Assembly (NCBI GenBank): GCA_013177825.1
Contig: JABLXX010000001.1
Location: 582,936 to 646,935 of the forward strand
Reading direction: 5' to 3'
Source: Syntrophaceae bacterium
GTDB taxonomy: Bacteria; Desulfobacterota; Syntrophia; Syntrophales; PHBD01
Length of the DNA stretch: 64,000 nt
In this document: positions 63,136-64,000 of the stretch, piece by piece
Position numbering within the stretch: position 1 is the first letter of the stretch
Layout of the letters: every line of letters starts with the position of its first letter
Position numbers and translations under genes: made by a program
The notes under the pieces: generated by a model
The model's input: the letters and a program-made list of their open reading frames with translations, nothing else
What the model was told of the DNA's origin: nothing
The model's database searches: none

Positions 63136-64000
63136 ATGGGCCTCACCATCACCGAAAAAATCCTTCTCCGGCACACCGATCTCACGGACATCCGTCCGGG
63201 GATGCTCATCAACGCCCGTGTGGACGTGGCCCTGGGGCACGACATCACGGCGCCCATCGCCATCGACGAGTTTCGCAAGGCCGGAGGCGGGAAGGTCTTC
63301 GATCCGGAAAAGGTTGTCCTGGTGGCGGACCATTTCACCCCCAACAAGGACATCCTCTCGGCGGGACAGGTGAAGATCCTCCGGGAATTCGCCCGGGAGC
63401 AGGGCCTGACCCACTATTACGAAGGCGGAAGGTGCGGCGTCGAGCACGTCCTGCTCCACGAGAAGGGGATTGTCGTCCCCGGTGACGTGGTCATCGGAGC
63501 CGACAGCCACACCTGCACGTACGGTGCCCTGGGGGCCTTCTCCACCGGCGTCGGAAGCACCGATCTCGCGGCGGTCATGATGACCGGCGAAGTCTGGCTC
63601 CGCGTTCCCGAGAGCATGGAGATCGTTCTCCGCGGCCGTCCGGGGCGCTGGGTGACCGGAAAGGACGTTATCCTCCACGTCATCGGACGGATCGGCGTCG
63701 ACGGCGCCCTGTACAAGGCCATGGAGTTCAAGGGCGACGGCGTCTCCGCCCTGTCCCTGGCGGACCGGTTCACCATGGCCAACATGGTCATCGAGGCGGG
63801 CGCCAAAAACGGGATCTTCGCCCCCGACGCAATCACGGAGGCCTACGTGAAGGAGCGGGCCGGTCGCACCGGCAGCCTTCTTGCCTCCGATCCGGACGCC
63901 CGGTACGCCGAGCGCCTGGAGGTGGACCTGGCCGCCCTGGAACCCCAGGTGGCCTTTCCCCACCTGCCCTCCAACACCCGGGGGATCCGCGACGTGGGGA
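63136..64000 (+). CDS. leuC: 3-isopropylmalate dehydratase large subunit or homoaconitase (partial)
   Basis: The window holds the first 288 or so codons of a LeuC-family (aconitase superfamily) gene that runs off the end. It begins MGLTITEKILLRHTD, with VADHFTPNKDILSAGQ, GVEHVLLHEKGIV, VIGADSHTCTYGALGAFSTG and EFKGDGVSALS, all typical of the shorter LeuC/homoaconitase type. The two later cysteine ligands of the 4Fe-4S cluster lie beyond the window. It isomerises isopropylmalate in leucine synthesis, or homocitrate in related pathways; which cannot be decided here. GGAG lies 9 nt before the ATG. Confidence 0.93.
   Translation, partial: MGLTITEKILLRHTDLTDIRPGMLINARVDVALGHDITAPIAIDEFRKAGGGKVFDPEKVVLVADHFTPNKDILSAGQVKILREFAREQGLTHYYEGGRCGVEHVLLHEKGIVVPGDVVIGADSHTCTYGALGAFSTGVGSTDLAAVMMTGEVWLRVPESMEIVLRGRPGRWVTGKDVILHVIGRIGVDGALYKAMEFKGDGVSALSLADRFTMANMVIEAGAKNGIFAPDAITEAYVKERAGRTGSLLASDPDARYAERLEVDLAALEPQVAFPHLPSNTRGIRDVG

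Overview
The window is a GC-rich bacterial chromosome segment from a Gram-negative organism. It encodes LpxC, MlaA, an outer-membrane efflux channel, many lipoproteins and Lgt. The DUF4390-NtrY-NtrX block, a second sigma-54 two-component system with a ZraP-like protein, the YebC-RuvCAB-QueH run and a selenocysteine-type UGA gene suggest an anaerobic deltaproteobacterium (Desulfobacterota, perhaps Syntrophales-like). That placement is inference from gene content only.

Layout. 0.1-2.2 kb (minus): MlaA lipoprotein and a secreted alpha/beta hydrolase. 2.5-5.5 kb (plus): a DUF4139/MuiA-like protein, a YgbA-like cysteine protein and a beta-keto acid cleavage enzyme. 5.9-12.2 kb (plus): TetR regulator, RND adaptor lipoprotein, and an RND pump fused in one reading frame to a TolC-type channel. 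12.4-13.9 kb: two exported proteins of unknown function, closed by a strong hairpin.

14.2-29.2 kb: a complete type I-E CRISPR-Cas locus read on the minus strand, in the order DEDDh exonuclease, cas3, cas8e, cse2, cas7e, cas5e, cas6e, a broken Bro-N antirepressor-like gene, cas1, cas2, leader, then an array of 91 repeats and 90 spacers. Its coding part is visibly poorer in GC than the flanks. The exonuclease stop and cas3 start overlap. Two spacer pairs are near-duplicates that differ mostly at synonymous positions.

29.6-37.2 kb (minus): a closely packed run of lgt, a pyridine nucleotide-disulfide oxidoreductase, a DUF350 membrane protein, a lipoprotein, a glutathionylspermidine synthase-like enzyme, TerC, an RNA methyltransferase and a hydrolase. 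The oxidoreductase has an in-frame UGA exactly at the catalytic cysteine codon, followed by a bacterial SECIS-like hairpin. It is best read as one 444-residue selenoprotein and is the most notable observation in the window.

37.4-45.1 kb: a PfpI-like protein, an SMR transporter, a DUF1893 protein, thioredoxin reductase (opposite strand), then yebC-ruvC-ruvA-ruvB-queH and lpxC. 45.2-49.5 kb: DUF4390-ntrY-ntrX. 49.5-54.5 kb (minus): a flippase-like membrane protein, a DUF3568 lipoprotein, dnaJ with an upstream repeat protein, purC and an MBL-fold hydrolase. 54.6-59.8 kb: a cysteine-cluster protein, an orphan EtfB-like gene and a ZraSR-like pair, divergent from a ZraP-like gene with a sigma-54 promoter. 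59.8-60.7 kb is AT-rich and apparently non-coding. The window ends with a transglutaminase-like membrane protein, a metallophosphoesterase and the 5' part of a leuC-type gene.
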